Shown here: positions 26,320 to 35,682 of the stretch, piece by piece
Layout: each line of letters begins with the position of its first letter
Numbering within the stretch: position 1 is the stretch's first letter
DNA from: Ruminococcaceae bacterium UBA3903
GTDB taxonomy: Bacteria > Bacillota > Clostridia > Oscillospirales > Acutalibacteraceae
DNA length: 46,875 nt
Assembly (NCBI GenBank): GCA_002391625.1
Contig: DGFJ01000037.1
Location: forward strand, 18,896-65,770
Direction: 5' to 3'
Notes under the pieces: generated by a model
What the model was told of the DNA's origin: nothing
Database searches by the model: none
The model's input: only the letters and a program-made list of their open reading frames with translations
Translations under genes and position numbers: made by a program

Positions 26320-26348
26320 ATTATATACTTGGAAATCATATTTGTCAA
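26320..26348 (-). promoter_or_regulatory. Consensus sigma-A promoter of the trp operon
   Basis: On the minus strand TTGACA (26343-26348), exactly 17 bp and TATAAT (26320-26325) match the consensus perfectly. Transcription should start near 26312, just ahead of the T-box. Confidence 0.9.
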
Positions 26349-26611
26349 CAGCCAATTTTAAAAAAATAAAAATAAAATTATTTAGTTTTTACTGAAACAA
26401 AACCTTTTTTTGTGAAAAATACTAATAGTGAATATACAGCTAGTAGATTTTTTATACCTATTTTATTCATAAAATTTATATTTATTGTATATAAATCGCA
26501 CAAATTTTCACTTGCTAAATGGTAATATTATAAAGATAGCTGCCATATTTATATTAAATTTTGTGGCAATGAATATAGACAGTGAATTTTATATTGAGAG
26601 GAGGAAAAAAA
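26349..26611. other. AT-rich intergenic region upstream of the small DUF3789-like gene
   Basis: This stretch is very AT-rich, contains no plausible coding frame, and separates the trp promoter from the next plus-strand gene. I see no convincing promoter, repeat or RNA element in it. Confidence 0.35.
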
Positions 26612-26749
26612 GTGTTAGGTTTTTTCATTGGGATTTTGTTAGGGGGAATATTTGGTATTGTAGTTATGTGTTTATTGCAGGTAGGTTCTCATAAAAATGA
26701 AAAAGAGGATAACGAGTGTGGGGAGGAAAACCAGTTTTATCATTATTAA
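26612..26749 (+). CDS. Tiny DUF3789-like membrane protein, 45 aa
   Basis: A GTG at 26612 has GAGGAGG eight bases upstream, and the frame stays open for 45 codons. The product starts MLGFFIGILLGGIFG, a single glycine-rich membrane helix, then IVVMCLLQVG, and ends in a charged tail (HKNEKEDNEC). This matches the pattern I remember for DUF3789 proteins, which are short, begin with the same M-x-G-F-x-I-G kind of helix and have no known function. It is too short for common ORF cut-offs. It stands alone between the divergent trp promoter and the giant surface protein gene. Confidence 0.72.
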   Translation: MLGFFIGILLGGIFGIVVMCLLQVGSHKNEKEDNECGEENQFYHY

Positions 26750-26992
26750 ATTTCATCTTTTTTATAGGTGTATACCACGGGCTTATTATGTATGATTCTT
26801 TTCTATCAATGGGCAGGTACGGTGATTAATATATCAGCGTGCTTGTCTTTTTCTTTTTCTGGGACTATACTAATTGTATAGTCAACTGTATTTAATAAAA
26901 AATGCTTTAACCTATATGTTTATTTTTATAAAATGCTGGCGACTATATTGTTGCTAAATTTAACTAGATTATTAGCATAACATTTATATTAT
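26750..26992. other. Intergenic region ahead of the giant surface protein gene
   Basis: No gene is visible. The region is AT-rich; the control elements of the next gene begin at about 26993. Confidence 0.35.
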
Positions 26993-27054
26993 GGTTATTT
27001 ATGGTCATAACCACCCATATAGGTGGTAACGTTTGTAAAAATATGTGATATAAT
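26993..27054 (+). promoter_or_regulatory. Extended -10 promoter with overlapping inverted repeats
   Basis: TGATATAAT (27046-27054) is an extended -10 element without a good -35. Immediately upstream are two inverted repeats that share bases: GGTTAT (26993-26998) with ATAACC (27007-27012), and ACCACC (27010-27015) with GGTGGT (27022-27027). They could be regulator sites at the promoter of the giant protein gene. Confidence 0.5.
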
Positions 27055-27106
27055 TTTTGTATTCAAAATGTTGTAGAATATATAAAAATCAGAAAGGTTG
27101 ATAATA

Positions 27107-30100
27107 ATGAAAAGGTTAGTTATGCGTTCTACCGCAGTCAGTCTAGTAATATTAATGCTTTTTGGTATGATTCCAGTCAGTGCATTTAATCTGGATGAAG
27201 TATATAAAACATTTTATGACGATACTGCGGTTACTTCATTGCTACAGGAAAATAATAAAAAATATGTACAAGCCGCTACGGGCAGTATTACAGAATTTCC
27301 AGTAGCCAACGGAGAGCTAGAAATGGGACAGCTGTATGCTTTTGAAATTTTGCGGGAGGGTAATACCCATGAGGAACAAACAGTTTTGTTATCATCTCGT
27401 GATTATACAGCACAATATAATGAGGATTATGTGCTGTATACAGAGTATCCTGCGTTCTTAACACAAACGGTAAAGGGTACAGCTCAACCGTTGATGCTAC
27501 AGCCAGACTCAGCCGTTCAGCTGGTGTTGGATAATGAAGCGCAGGAAACCTCAGAGGATGAAATCATTGATAAATTACAGGATAAAAGCAATGAGGAGCT
27601 GCAGACAATTTATGATGATATGACAAATGCTATTCCTAATTCTTCTGATACTACAATCACATTTAAACCAGATGAAGACAAAAAAACGGTGTATATTCAA
27701 ACAAAAAAGAGTTCGCAGCCAAAGGGTGATATGACCCTAGCACTGCTATTGTCTAACACAGAAAATGGACTTGTTTTAGGTGAAAACTCTACCATGGCGT
27801 TGACCATAAAGGAAAACAGAGAGGTGCCATCACCAACTCTATCAATTTCTGCTGTAAATGATGTTGTCAAAACAGGTTCAGAAACAGCACAGGTTTCTGT
27901 AAAGCGTACTGATAACATTTATGATTTTACAAAATTTAGACTGGTTACAAGGGGTGGTACTGCTGTGCCTAATGAGGATTACAGTGCCACACAGGAGCAG
28001 CTGGAATTTCTACCTGGTTTAAGCGAAATAAAGGTGGCAATACCGATTTCGGCTGACCCACAGGATAACGTGGATTTTGAAGTTCTGTTAGAGGTTGACA
28101 ACGAAAATATAAATGTTGGCAATAGTACAGCTAAAATAACCTTGTCCAGTGATGGTGTAGCTGCCAGTGATGACGTACAGCCATTATATGGTGCCAATGT
28201 AACCGCCAGCAGTGACAGAGGCTATATTACATTACCCATTACTGACAGCTCGAAATTTTATCAATCATATGTATCGGACAACGGTATCTGTAAAGGTGGC
28301 TACGCCATAATAGATGGCAGCGATGTTGACCTTTACTTTAACAACGGCGGGGCATCAAGGAATAACTATGTTACATACCGCAGCCGTGACAAATACTCTA
28401 TGATTGGTGTATCTGGCATAGAGAGTACATTTTATATAAATGGTGGCTCAACTGTATCAGATAGCTTTTGTGCCTATGCGTCAGATACAGATTATGGTAA
28501 GAAAAATGATAAGGATACATTTAATAATAATTTGGATGAATACAATTTAAAAGGTACATGGCAGACAAAAACAAATGTGTTTACGACACCAAATGATAAC
28601 GGCAGCTACCCTATAAACTTCTCATTGCACAAGGGAGCAATAGTTAGTTCGGCTGGTGTGGAGATAAAAAGCGCTAAGCTAAAACTAAAGGAATATAATT
28701 TAAAGCTAGAAAAGTATGCACCTATTACATACATTGGTACAGACGGTAAACAGCAGCAGTTTAATTCTAATATAGATGTTAAACTGAATATAAAAAATGG
28801 CGATACAATTAGCACTGGGGATACAAAAACTGTTTATAGAGATGATAATCTAGTTTTACAGTATTCATTTCCCGACGGAGAAGTGCAAAACTATGTTCAG
28901 CTAACAGGCTATAATGTATTAAACAGCAGTGGTAATGTAATATCCTTTAATAAGCTGAACAACACAAGCAACACCATAACTATATCAACTGATTTATTAA
29001 AATCTATTGGTAACTCCACAGCCTTTAAAATTCAGCCTTGTTTTGAAGCAAAAAGCTCAAAGCTGGACGTTATTGCTGACCCTAACCAATCGTACCCAAG
29101 ATTCTATGTGAATAACGGTACAAATTCTAAGGGTCTGTATAGTGGTGACTTTAAAATGGCAAATGGCGATGTTGTAGCCACTGTAACATGGACATTGCAG
29201 GGAAACTGCCATTATCTGGATGAATCACTATTTAATATGACCATTGCAGATAATTATAAGGGACAGTGGAAGTTTAATGGTTATAACGTTGTTACATATA
29301 ATGATGCAAATAATACCAATTCTAAAAATAAGGATGTTATTGAACAAACCAGTGAAACCTTTAAGTTCACTGCACTTGATAATTATATTACAGTTATGCC
29401 TATGATTTGTCAGGTTGACAACAAAACATCATTGTATGTTAAAAATGCACAGTATGGTAATTTTTCAGGTAAGCCTAACGGTTTATCTGCCAACGACTGT
29501 ACTGTAACAAACGGCCTTGACACATATCAAAAGGGCGATATCGTCAATTTTATAGCCACACCAAACGATGGCTACAGGGCGGTGTGGACATATAAGGACG
29601 TTACCACTGGTGAAACACAAACCTACTATGGTGACGATTTCTACTATGAAATGCAAAACGCAAAGGTTGATGGTGATAACAGAGTAACACTAGAATTCCA
29701 ATCTATTGATGAAGCTAAAAGGAAAAGCGTTTCCTTTAAAAATGTAAACCTCAGTGGTCTTATTCAAATACAAAAGGGTACCATAAAGAACCAACCATCA
29801 GCTGATTCTAACCAATATGAAGCGTTGGCAGATAGTTTTGTAACAATGAGTAAATGTGGTACAAACGGAGATTCCTCTGGTAAATATGTTTTTTTACAGT
29901 CAGAAAATGAAACAGACGAAAATGGCAATATTGTTGTAACATCAGCACCAGACCCTAACAATAAGGTTAACTTTAACATTGGTTCAGATGAAGTACGCCG
30001 TGTAAAAATACTTGTAAATGGTGTTAACAGAATTGTAGATTTAGATTTTTCAAAGCTTATTAACGCTAAAACAAGTGATAACGAGATGGTGAACGGTAAT

Positions 30101-33100
30101 TTTACCATACCGTATTATATGTCAGGACCTCGTGCTAATGATATAGTGGCATATAACGAAAATGATGCAGGTGGAGAGGACAAAATCTCCAGCGAAACTA
30201 TACCTCTAAATTCTGGTAAAAATACTAGATTTGCTTTATCAGTAAATACAGATGGCAAAGAAATAAACTGTGCTAGATTTATCATACGTGATACTGCTGG
30301 TGCGGATGTTTACACATATGAGGCTGAATCTAAAAATATCAGTGAAACAAACTTTGTGTGGAACGCATCAATGGCAGAATTTGCACGTTCGGGCTACACG
30401 TTAGCTGTTGAACTGTGTTATAAATATTATGAGAATGGTAACACAGACCCAACCTATAGATCGTATGGTGTGACACAGTCTGGGTATAGCTTTGTTTCAA
30501 TGGATGATGGTGAAAATGTTACCTATGTACCCGATTTATCGGTTAATGAAGCTCATACTACCGCTATGCCAGTGTTTGGAAAGGTAACACCTGGATTTAC
30601 AATTTTAGGTATGAAGCCATCCTATCACCAGACAAAAAATGATGATGGTTCAAAAACCGTTTCCATTGGTCTTAGCTGGACATACAAATACGGTAAAAAT
30701 AACGACGAAAAGTATGAGCTTAGCTGGGGTTCTCCAGAGGAAAAGATAAAAAAAGTTAAAGATAGTTTCAATAAATTACAGGAGAAGATAAACAACGGTT
30801 CTAAAAATAAAGCCTTTGACGTTACCAGTCCCTTTGATATGAAAAAACTTAAGTTCAGCGTTGGGCTTGTCATGGGTGCAGAAATGACCTATTTTGATGA
30901 CCCTAACGATTATGGCAAGACAAAGTTTACAACAACATATCAGTGTATTGGCTGTAGTGGCTCTGTCACATACTCCTACCCGTTCAACGTATATGGTGTA
31001 CCGCTATTTGTAAAGGGAAATGTTGGTTTAGGCGGTGCGGTTTGGCTTCAATATGCATCTACTAAAATGGATGCTGACGGTAACAGAATACCGTTAACCC
31101 TTAGCGAGCTGGGCGACCCAGAGCTTAATAAAATATCAGCTGGACAAGCGTCCTTCGCATTAGATATTGGCTTTGGTGCTGGTGTAGGCTTTGATTCACT
31201 ATTGGATGGTGGCGTAAATCTAAACAGTAAATTTAATTTCTTTTTCTCACCAGAGCAGTACAAGGGTACATATACCTTAACAGGCAGTTTGTTTTTTGAT
31301 ATAGTACTGCTGCATTTAGACCTAAAATATAATATTGTAAATGCAGTGCCTATGTACGACTATGACAGAACACAGAATGCCGAGGATGTTGCTAACGATA
31401 TAATGTTAAAAGCCTTAGCAGATGAAAATGAAAATGTCTTAAATACTAAAATTGGTGATATGGACAATTCTTTAGAAGATAATGTAACTTATAATTCTAT
31501 TATGGGTGGCAGTCAGCTACAATCTGCTGATAATGAAACCATACTTGCCAATGGTACTAATAAAGAATCTGACATTAGCATGAGCGAAATAGGTGACGGT
31601 AAATATTTGTTGGTTGCTACACGTTTTAAAGATTCTAATATTAGCTCACTAAATAATTTGCAGGTTCAATATGCTATTTATAACAAAAACACTGGTACAC
31701 TAGAACAACCATTTACATCTCTGGCTAGTGATATAATAGAGAGTAAAAATAACGATAGAGCATTGTTTACAAATACAACAGATACACAGATGAAATCTGA
31801 AATAGAAAATCTAAATTTCTCAACAGAAATTACAGATGTTGGTGATGATTTACTAATTAGCTGGAATTCCGCACGAAAAATATACACAGACGGATCTCAA
31901 AAATCAGACATCATAAAGGACTTTTCTATATCCACGGTTTTCTATAATAAGGCAACAGGTGAATTTTATAATTATCAAAAGCTGCCATTAGAAAACAGCA
32001 ATATTAATCCTAAGATAGCCTATGACAGTGTTAACAACAGCATTGTTATGACATACGGCTCATATGATTATTCAGCAATAACAGATGACAGCACATTATC
32101 AGACCTTTTAGCTGTGCCAGGTACACTATACACGACTCAAATCTCTAAGGGTACAGATGGCTATAAGACTGCTAAATGGGATACATCAACAGCCATAGCC
32201 AGCACTAACGGAAAGCTAAAAAGCTATGATGTAGGCTTCTATAATGGGGTAGGCTATATTGCATATATTGCAGGAACACAATCCGATATTGGTATCGATA
32301 ACAGCAACACCCTGCAGGGTGTGCGTTTAGATAGAGATGGAAGCAAATATAATATATCTAACAGCTTTTTGTTATCTAACGAGGAACAGCACTGTGCAAG
32401 CCCACAATTTGCGGAGGTTTCTGTACCTGATGAAGATGTTGATGATTTGCTGCTGTTCTGGAATAATAATAATGCTATTGCATATACCAGCATAGCCGAC
32501 ATAACAGCCAATGATATTTATAAGGATGCTGACGGGAACTATTCCTTAACCAATGAGGCACAAACACCACATATTATCATGGAACAAACGGATGAACATG
32601 CACCTAATGATGACCTGTCAATATACACAGGTGACAACGGTGGAGTATATGCACTGTGGACAGAAACGGAAAGTGACAATCAGCAAATTTATGGTTCAGC
32701 CTTTGTGGTAGATAAATATGAAACAATGACAGAAACAGCTGTATTGGATTCTGACGGAGAGGTTGTTTGTGACAGCAATGGAAACCCAGTTATGAAGACA
32801 TTGGATGAGCCAGATACATATGTTTGTGGACATTGGGGTGGTGCGTCCCAGATTACACAGGGCGGTGTGTTAGGTTCAGATACTAATGGTTTGTTTAAGC
32901 GTGGCTTCGATGCTAATATTGATGAACAGGGTGATTTAAACCTTGTTTACAACAGCTACAGCTATGACAGCATCAACAACCAAAAGTCAAATAATAATCT
33001 GGTGTTTGGAACATACAGCGGTTCGGCACAACCATATATTCCACAGTCGGGAGATTCTACAATAGAGCTGTCGGATAATACGCCTTGTCCCAAGGATACG

Positions 33101-34291
33101 GTAGATGTTGATTTTATTATAAAGAACGATGGTATTTTACGCAGTGATAATGTAAATTGTACAGTTTACCCTGTTGTTAATGGTGTGGAGAAATTAACAC
33201 CCGTTGGCACACTGAAACAGCCTATATCTATTAACTCTGGTGAAACATACGAGGCATCTATACAATGCACTATGCCAGAGGATGTTTCAAACCTACAATT
33301 AAAGGTAGTGCTATCAGCAGATGATGCACAGGATATGGTTTACTATAAGGATGTAACATATTCACAAGCCTTTACAACCACCAAGCTAACAGCACAGCCA
33401 TTAAAACAATTTAAGGACGATACAGCAGCAGTACCATACAGTGTTACTGCTACAGTGACAAACACTGGTAATAACAAATCTGACGAAGCTGTATTTTCAT
33501 TTGTAAATAGGGACGAAAATATTTACGGAGATTTAATTGACGCTGAGGCAAGAGGTGAAGATACTACTAAGCTGTCCCATGAATTGTACACTGAATTTGG
33601 TAAACAAAGCATACCATCTTTATCACCTGGGGAAAGCTGTACAGTAAGCTTTATCACATCTGATATAGATGAAAAATACTATAATCAATATGGCAATGGT
33701 TACTTTGAAGCATTGGTAAAATCTGTGGATGATAGTACATTTTACGATGAGTGCTTTACAGGCTTAACAGAAAAGCCAGTACCACAGTATATTAATACCA
33801 TTACCTCTGATTCACAGGATGGAGTTACGGTTTCAGTGGATAACTCGGTTATGCCTAGTATAACTGCTGCTCCTTTAGAGGGTATGACAAATGAAGAATT
33901 GATTTATACTGTAGCAGATAATAAGGTAGCCACTGTGGACGAATGTGGTATTATAAAAGGTGTATCACAAGGCAACACGGTTATGACCGTAACCAGCAGC
34001 TATAGTAATATATCCCTGGATATCCCAGTAACCGTTACAGATAAGGAAGCACCAACAGTAGCACCAACTAATGGTTCATCCCAACAGGGTAACTCATCTG
34101 CTGCCACATCACAATCAGATGATAGCAGTGGTAACAGTAATTCTGATAATAAAAATGGTTCTGCCTCTAGTAATAATGGCAAAAATATTAATACAGGAGA
34201 AGCATTTGCGCTTTTCGCTGTAGTCGCATTGCTAGCGTTGTCAGCTGTTGTTATTTTAAAGAACATAAAAAAGAAAAAGTCACAAGACTGA
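27107..34291 (+). CDS. Giant secreted, C-terminally anchored surface protein, 2394 aa
   Basis: A signal peptide (MKRLVMRSTAVSL to VSAFN) leads into an acidic, beta-rich extracellular protein. A Calx-beta-like domain lies at about 240-346 (GTAVPNEDYSATQ). A long middle part has no family I recognise, but includes a glycine-rich beta stretch around 1290-1430 and propeller-like repeats around 1490-1960 (for example DGKYLLVATRF, GGVYALWTE). A CARDB-like Ig fold follows at about 1985-2085. A BIG2-like domain is at about 2238-2314, then a Ser/Asn-rich linker (2318-2361), INTGE, one hydrophobic helix and a KKKK tail. The end resembles a sortase signal of the TG-x type but lacks the usual Pro. The start is ATG 27107, nine bases after AGAAAGG; TTG 27098 abuts that site. 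It is probably an adhesin or glycan-binding protein; that is inferred. Confidence 0.85.
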   Translation: MKRLVMRSTAVSLVILMLFGMIPVSAFNLDEVYKTFYDDTAVTSLLQENNKKYVQAATGSITEFPVANGELEMGQLYAFEILREGNTHEEQTVLLSSRDYTAQYNEDYVLYTEYPAFLTQTVKGTAQPLMLQPDSAVQLVLDNEAQETSEDEIIDKLQDKSNEELQTIYDDMTNAIPNSSDTTITFKPDEDKKTVYIQTKKSSQPKGDMTLALLLSNTENGLVLGENSTMALTIKENREVPSPTLSISAVNDVVKTGSETAQVSVKRTDNIYDFTKFRLVTRGGTAVPNEDYSATQEQLEFLPGLSEIKVAIPISADPQDNVDFEVLLEVDNENINVGNSTAKITLSSDGVAASDDVQPLYGANVTASSDRGYITLPITDSSKFYQSYVSDNGICKGGYAIIDGSDVDLYFNNGGASRNNYVTYRSRDKYSMIGVSGIESTFYINGGSTVSDSFCAYASDTDYGKKNDKDTFNNNLDEYNLKGTWQTKTNVFTTPNDNGSYPINFSLHKGAIVSSAGVEIKSAKLKLKEYNLKLEKYAPITYIGTDGKQQQFNSNIDVKLNIKNGDTISTGDTKTVYRDDNLVLQYSFPDGEVQNYVQLTGYNVLNSSGNVISFNKLNNTSNTITISTDLLKSIGNSTAFKIQPCFEAKSSKLDVIADPNQSYPRFYVNNGTNSKGLYSGDFKMANGDVVATVTWTLQGNCHYLDESLFNMTIADNYKGQWKFNGYNVVTYNDANNTNSKNKDVIEQTSETFKFTALDNYITVMPMICQVDNKTSLYVKNAQYGNFSGKPNGLSANDCTVTNGLDTYQKGDIVNFIATPNDGYRAVWTYKDVTTGETQTYYGDDFYYEMQNAKVDGDNRVTLEFQSIDEAKRKSVSFKNVNLSGLIQIQKGTIKNQPSADSNQYEALADSFVTMSKCGTNGDSSGKYVFLQSENETDENGNIVVTSAPDPNNKVNFNIGSDEVRRVKILVNGVNRIVDLDFSKLINAKTSDNEMVNGNFTIPYYMSGPRANDIVAYNENDAGGEDKISSETIPLNSGKNTRFALSVNTDGKEINCARFIIRDTAGADVYTYEAESKNISETNFVWNASMAEFARSGYTLAVELCYKYYENGNTDPTYRSYGVTQSGYSFVSMDDGENVTYVPDLSVNEAHTTAMPVFGKVTPGFTILGMKPSYHQTKNDDGSKTVSIGLSWTYKYGKNNDEKYELSWGSPEEKIKKVKDSFNKLQEKINNGSKNKAFDVTSPFDMKKLKFSVGLVMGAEMTYFDDPNDYGKTKFTTTYQCIGCSGSVTYSYPFNVYGVPLFVKGNVGLGGAVWLQYASTKMDADGNRIPLTLSELGDPELNKISAGQASFALDIGFGAGVGFDSLLDGGVNLNSKFNFFFSPEQYKGTYTLTGSLFFDIVLLHLDLKYNIVNAVPMYDYDRTQNAEDVANDIMLKALADENENVLNTKIGDMDNSLEDNVTYNSIMGGSQLQSADNETILANGTNKESDISMSEIGDGKYLLVATRFKDSNISSLNNLQVQYAIYNKNTGTLEQPFTSLASDIIESKNNDRALFTNTTDTQMKSEIENLNFSTEITDVGDDLLISWNSARKIYTDGSQKSDIIKDFSISTVFYNKATGEFYNYQKLPLENSNINPKIAYDSVNNSIVMTYGSYDYSAITDDSTLSDLLAVPGTLYTTQISKGTDGYKTAKWDTSTAIASTNGKLKSYDVGFYNGVGYIAYIAGTQSDIGIDNSNTLQGVRLDRDGSKYNISNSFLLSNEEQHCASPQFAEVSVPDEDVDDLLLFWNNNNAIAYTSIADITANDIYKDADGNYSLTNEAQTPHIIMEQTDEHAPNDDLSIYTGDNGGVYALWTETESDNQQIYGSAFVVDKYETMTETAVLDSDGEVVCDSNGNPVMKTLDEPDTYVCGHWGGASQITQGGVLGSDTNGLFKRGFDANIDEQGDLNLVYNSYSYDSINNQKSNNNLVFGTYSGSAQPYIPQSGDSTIELSDNTPCPKDTVDVDFIIKNDGILRSDNVNCTVYPVVNGVEKLTPVGTLKQPISINSGETYEASIQCTMPEDVSNLQLKVVLSADDAQDMVYYKDVTYSQAFTTTKLTAQPLKQFKDDTAAVPYSVTATVTNTGNNKSDEAVFSFVNRDENIYGDLIDAEARGEDTTKLSHELYTEFGKQSIPSLSPGESCTVSFITSDIDEKYYNQYGNGYFEALVKSVDDSTFYDECFTGLTEKPVPQYINTITSDSQDGVTVSVDNSVMPSITAAPLEGMTNEELIYTVADNKVATVDECGIIKGVSQGNTVMTVTSSYSNISLDIPVTVTDKEAPTVAPTNGSSQQGNSSAATSQSDDSSGNSNSDNKNGSASSNNGKNINTGEAFALFAVVALLALSAVVILKNIKKKKSQD

Positions 34292-34353
34292 TAAGGTTAA
34301 TGCGTAAGAATTCCACATAATGGGGTGTAACGTGACCAGCCCAGTAGCCTTTT

Positions 34354-34390
34354 ATAGCGTAGTAGTTTTTACTGCTACGCTATTTCTTTA
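34354..34390 (+). terminator. Terminator after the giant surface protein gene
   Basis: ATAGCGTAGTAG (34354-34365) pairs with CTGCTACGCTAT (34372-34383) around TTTTTA, and TTTCTTTA follows. Confidence 0.85.
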
Positions 34391-34505
34391 TGCTCCTATA
34401 ATATTAGGCTTATACACAACAAAGCTTATGACGGCATAATTCAATTGGCTTTTACAAATATTGCGAATGTTGTTGTGAAAATATATAGATTAGTTATATT
34501 TAAGG

Positions 34506-34514
34506 TGATATAAT
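34506..34514 (+). promoter_or_regulatory. Extended -10 promoter of the DUF389 gene
   Basis: TGATATAAT lies 45 bp upstream of the ATG. The -35 position (TAGATT, 17 bp away) is poor, so recognition would rely on the extended -10. Confidence 0.5.
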
Positions 34515-34558
34515 ATAAGCAAAATAGTAAAAATATTACATATGAGAGGGGCAAAAAT

Positions 34559-35656
34559 ATGGGTAAGTTGAAAAATATCCTGCACGAGGCGTTTAACCTA
34601 ACGTGGGACAAGGCGACACCAGAGGAAATAAACAAAACGATGATTTCTGGTGCACAGGTAAAGGGTACTAATATGTGTATCCTAATACTTGCAATATTCA
34701 TAGCGTCTATAGGTCTAAATATGAACTCCACAGCGGTAATTATAGGTGCTATGTTAATATCACCCCTTATGGGCGGTATAATGGCTATTGGTTACGGTGT
34801 TTCTATATCAGATCTAAAAATTGTACGGAATGCGGCTATAGGATTAGCATTTCAGGTAATAATTTGTATTGTAACATCTACATTGTATTTTGCATTGTCA
34901 CCAATATCAACAGCCAGCTCAGAAATTTTGGCTAGAACAGAGCCTACTATATGGGATGTGTTAATAGCAGTGTGCGGTGGGTTAGCAGGTGTTATCGGTA
35001 TTACAAGAAAAGAAAAGAGTAATGTTATACCGGGTGTTGCTATTGCAACAGCGTTAATGCCGCCACTTTGCACCGCTGGATACGGTTTGGCTACATTGCA
35101 ATTTGAATATTTTTTTGGTGCATTGTATCTGTTTTTTATCAACGGATTTTTCATTTGTATTAGCACTATTATTGTCATCAGCATTTTGGACTTGCCTAGC
35201 AAGGAAGAAATACCAAGGCGTGCTAAACGACGCATACACAGAAACATAGCTATTATAGCTGTTATTACAATTTTGCCTAGCTTGTTTTGGGCATATCAAA
35301 CGGTCGCTGCTTCAATGCTTCAAAGTAATGTGAACAGCTACATAAAAAATGAATTTTCCTTTAGTAATACTGAGGTGGTTGACACTAATGTTAACAAGGA
35401 AAAAAATTCTTTGGATGTAGCACTTATTGGCGAAAATATATCGGATGAAGAAATAGATGAATTAATAGACAAGCTGCCTAGCTATGGCTTGTCCGATATG
35501 ACACTAAATATTACACAAACTGAGAATACAAGCAGTCTATCCGAAGAAGAACTAATAACAATGCTAAAAGAAAAATTTGGAACACAGTGGTCAACAATGC
35601 TACAGGTTATAGAGGATCAGGTTACAGCTGATATAGAGGCAAATAAAAACAAATAA
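34559..35656 (+). CDS. DUF389 family membrane protein
   Basis: The 365-residue protein has a short cytoplasmic N-terminus and about six membrane helices between residues 38 and 250. It contains the family's conserved segments SIGLNMNSTAVIIGAMLISPLMGGI and GVAIATALMPPLCTAGYG, each given here from several contacts rather than one motif. A soluble C-terminal part (about 260-365) is rich in acidic residues and may form a regulatory domain. The biochemical function of DUF389 is not established. GAGAGGGG precedes the ATG. The gene is followed 27 bp later by hemW, so the two may share a transcript without an obvious functional link. Confidence 0.92.
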   Translation: MGKLKNILHEAFNLTWDKATPEEINKTMISGAQVKGTNMCILILAIFIASIGLNMNSTAVIIGAMLISPLMGGIMAIGYGVSISDLKIVRNAAIGLAFQVIICIVTSTLYFALSPISTASSEILARTEPTIWDVLIAVCGGLAGVIGITRKEKSNVIPGVAIATALMPPLCTAGYGLATLQFEYFFGALYLFFINGFFICISTIIVISILDLPSKEEIPRRAKRRIHRNIAIIAVITILPSLFWAYQTVAASMLQSNVNSYIKNEFSFSNTEVVDTNVNKEKNSLDVALIGENISDEEIDELIDKLPSYGLSDMTLNITQTENTSSLSEEELITMLKEKFGTQWSTMLQVIEDQVTADIEANKNK

Positions 35657-35682
35657 ATCTAGTTTTTTAAGGAGCTAAGCGT

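Noticed and set aside
26485..26694. A 69-codon plus-strand frame upstream of the giant protein gene
   Set aside because: It overlaps the DUF3789-like frame in another phase; the latter has the strong GAGGAGG site and a plausible membrane helix.
34841..35247. Minus-strand frames opposite the DUF389 gene
   Set aside because: They are antisense to a conserved membrane protein and have no supporting start signals.
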